Assembly (NCBI RefSeq): GCF_007035645.1 | Contig: NZ_AP019632.1 | Span: 1,426,001 to 1,490,000 of the forward strand | Length of the DNA stretch: 64,000 nucleotides | Direction of reading: 5' to 3' | Source of the DNA: Enterobacter asburiae | GTDB lineage: Bacteria; Pseudomonadota; Gammaproteobacteria; Enterobacterales; Enterobacteriaceae | Shown: positions 62,444-64,000 of the stretch, one piece after another | Position numbering within the stretch: the first letter of the stretch is position 1 | Layout of the letters: each line of letters opens with the position of its first letter | The notes under the pieces: model-generated | The model's database searches: none | Told to the model about the DNA's origin: nothing | What the model saw: only the letters and a program-made list of their open reading frames with translations | Position numbers and translations under genes: made by a program

Positions 62444-63601
62444 GTGCCAATAAAATGTCATAACCGCGTACTGCTGCTGTTGGCCTGCGTGGCCATCGCG
62501 GCAGTCGCGCTGCCGTTTGTGAATGTCGCCCCTAACCGCCTGATGTCAGGGGAGGGGCGCTCTCTCTGGGACGTCTGGTCCTTTACGCCGTGGTGGCTGA
62601 CGGCGGCGCTGGCCGCGTGGGTTGCTCTTTCATTCTGGCAAGGGCGCACGGCGCAGTGGCTGACGCTGCTCCTCGCTGAAGGGCTGTTTATCATCCTGTT
62701 CTGGGGGGCCGGGCAGGCGGCGACGCATATGGCGTCAGCGGAAAGTCCGCTGGCGAGAACCACGGTGGGCAGCGGCCTCTGGCTGTGGCTGGCGCTGTGT
62801 CTGCTGGTTTGCAGCGACGCCATTCGTCGACTCATCTCCAGCGCCGTCTGGCGCTGGGTGCTCAACGCGCAGATATGGTGCATTCCCTTGTTCCTGCTGT
62901 TCAGCGGTGAGCTGAACAATCTCTCGCTGCTGAAAGAGTACGCCAACCGTCAGGAGGTGTTTGATGATGCCCTGGCGCAACACCTGACGATCCTTTTTGG
63001 CACGCTGATCCCGGCTCTGCTGATCGGGATACCGCTCGGCATGTGGTGCTATCGTCATCCTTCACGCCAGGGTGGGGTGTTTGCCGTGCTCAACGTGATC
63101 CAGACCATACCTTCCGTCGCGCTGTTTGGCCTGCTGATTGCCCCGCTGGCGGGGCTGGTGAAGTCATTTCCGGTGCTGGGTACGCTCGGCATAGCCGGAA
63201 CGGGGTTAACGCCCGCGCTTATCGCGCTGGTGCTGTATGCGCTGCTGCCGCTGGTGCGCGGCGTGGTCGCGGGGCTGGGTCAGGTCGCGCCGGATGTGCT
63301 TGAAAGCGCCCATGCGATGGGGATGAGCGCGCGGCAGTGTTTCTGGAAAATTCAGCTGCCGCTGGCGCTGCCCCTGCTGCTGCGCAGCCTGCGGGTGGTG
63401 GCGGTACAAACCGTCGGCATGGCGGTGATAGCGGCGCTGATTGGTGCGGGCGGCTTTGGCGCGCTGGTGTTTCAGGGGCTGCTCAGCAGTGCCCTCGATC
63501 TGGTGTTACTGGGCGTGGTGCCCACGATTGCGCTGGCGGTTGTCGTCGACGCGCTGTTTGCCTTATGGCTCGCGCTGCTCAGGAGAAGAGCCAATGATTG
63601 A
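62444..63601 (+). CDS. yehY: Osmoprotectant-type ABC transporter permease YehY
   Basis: A 385-residue permease with an N-terminal membrane region of several helices and a C-terminal OpuAB-type core (about 170-385) with the EAA loop near [15 protein letters not shown]. Same length as E. coli YehY. The GTG start at 62444 has GGGAAAGGG upstream and lies 12 bases after osmF. The end overlaps yehX by 8 bases. Confidence 0.94.
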   Translation: MPIKCHNRVLLLLACVAIAAVALPFVNVAPNRLMSGEGRSLWDVWSFTPWWLTAALAAWVALSFWQGRTAQWLTLLLAEGLFIILFWGAGQAATHMASAESPLARTTVGSGLWLWLALCLLVCSDAIRRLISSAVWRWVLNAQIWCIPLFLLFSGELNNLSLLKEYANRQEVFDDALAQHLTILFGTLIPALLIGIPLGMWCYRHPSRQGGVFAVLNVIQTIPSVALFGLLIAPLAGLVKSFPVLGTLGIAGTGLTPALIALVLYALLPLVRGVVAGLGQVAPDVLESAHAMGMSARQCFWKIQLPLALPLLLRSLRVVAVQTVGMAVIAALIGAGGFGALVFQGLLSSALDLVLLGVVPTIALAVVVDALFALWLALLRRRAND

Positions 63602-64000
63602 ATTTCATGATGTCAGTAAAACCTTTGCCGGTCGCCCGGCGGCGAGCCACCTGAATCTGAACTTTGCCGAGGGCGCGTTTTCTGTGCTGATTGGCACCTC
63701 CGGCTCGGGAAAATCCACCACCCTGAAGATGATCAACCGCCTGGTTGAGCATGACAGCGGGCTGATCCGCTTTGCCGGGGAAGAGATCCGCAGCCTGCCG
63801 GTGCTGGAGCTGCGCCGCCGGATGGGCTATGCCATTCAGTCTATCGGCCTGTTTCCGCACTGGACGGTGGCGCAGAACATCGCCACCGTGCTGCAGCTGG
63901 AGAAATGGTCGCGGGTGAAAATCGCCGACCGGGTGGATGAACTCATGTCGCTCCTGGGGCTGGAGCCCGCGCTGCGCGATCGCTATCCGCACCAGCTTTC
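63594..64000 (+). CDS. yehX: Osmoprotectant-type ABC transporter ATP-binding protein YehX (3' partial)
   Basis: An open frame runs from the ATG at 63594 to the window end (135 codons and 2 bases) with no stop. It begins [11 protein letters not shown] and has Walker [10 protein letters not shown] near residues 34-42 and the Q-loop [11 protein letters not shown]. It is the first part of YehX (308 in E. coli), the ATPase of the OsmF system. It overlaps the end of yehY by 8 bases, so translation is coupled. The signature and Walker B lie beyond the window. Confidence 0.94.
   Translation, partial: MIEFHDVSKTFAGRPAASHLNLNFAEGAFSVLIGTSGSGKSTTLKMINRLVEHDSGLIRFAGEEIRSLPVLELRRRMGYAIQSIGLFPHWTVAQNIATVLQLEKWSRVKIADRVDELMSLLGLEPALRDRYPHQL

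Overview
The window is chromosomal DNA of a gamma-proteobacterium of the family Enterobacteriaceae. Most genes are near-identical in length and order to the Escherichia coli rsuA-bcr-yejG ... bglX-osmF-yehYX block. The extra or replaced genes at the joints suggest Enterobacter or a close relative (Lelliottia, Leclercia); I cannot fix the species from sequence alone. It is almost all core genome. I see no rRNA, tRNA, insertion sequence, integrase, phage or CRISPR array. The first and last genes (rsuA, yehX) are cut by the window edges.

Layout. 1-2.5 kb: rsuA, bcr, yejG. 2.5-8 kb: the yejABEF peptide/microcin C ABC importer (minus strand). 8.1-11.5 kb: pdeN, mepS, lpxT. 11.5-15.5 kb: yeiR, then a divergent hexuronate pair, yeiQ and uxuA, sharing a promoter region with a UxuR/ExuR-type operator and a CRP-like site. 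15.6-17.8 kb: efpL, yeiW, setB. 18-22 kb: fruBKA with two Cra operators. 22-25 kb: nfo, yeiH, yeiE. 25-29.7 kb: lysP, Fur-regulated cirA, yeiG. 29.8-33 kb: a YbfB/YjiJ-type MFS gene, folE, yeiB. 33-38 kb: galS and mglBAC with gal operators and CRP sites. 38-42.5 kb: a PuuA-like glutamine synthetase paralogue, sanA, cdd, yohK, yohJ. 42.7-44.3 kb: a divergent amidotransferase/AraC pair. 44.3-45.3 kb: dusC.

45.3-51.3 kb is the most distinctive block: an inserted beta-glucoside operon (OprB-type porin, BglG-type antiterminator, BglF-type PTS permease, GH1 phospho-beta-glucosidase). Each of its first three genes is preceded by its own RAT/terminator element. 51.3-55.3 kb: the tiny membrane protein gene yohP, an intact mdtQ, yohF, yohD, yohC. 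55.4-64 kb: pbpG, a GNAT acetyltransferase, dld, bglX and the start of the osmF-yehYX osmoprotectant-type ABC system.

The window is dominated by sugar and nutrient uptake (fructose, galactose, lysine, catecholate iron, beta-glucosides, peptides, hexuronates). Most candidate regulatory sites are those expected for such genes (Cra, CRP, GalR/GalS, UxuR/ExuR, Fur, LysR box, RAT). Non-coding structure includes REP elements, a second family of GC-rich CCCTCACC/CCCTCTCCC palindromic repeats at three loci, and a terminator hairpin between yeiH and nfo that contains the nfo ribosome-binding site. I found no clear evidence of a wholly unknown system. The strongest leads are the triple-RAT operon, the yeiH/nfo hairpin, the repeat family and the amidotransferase/AraC pair.
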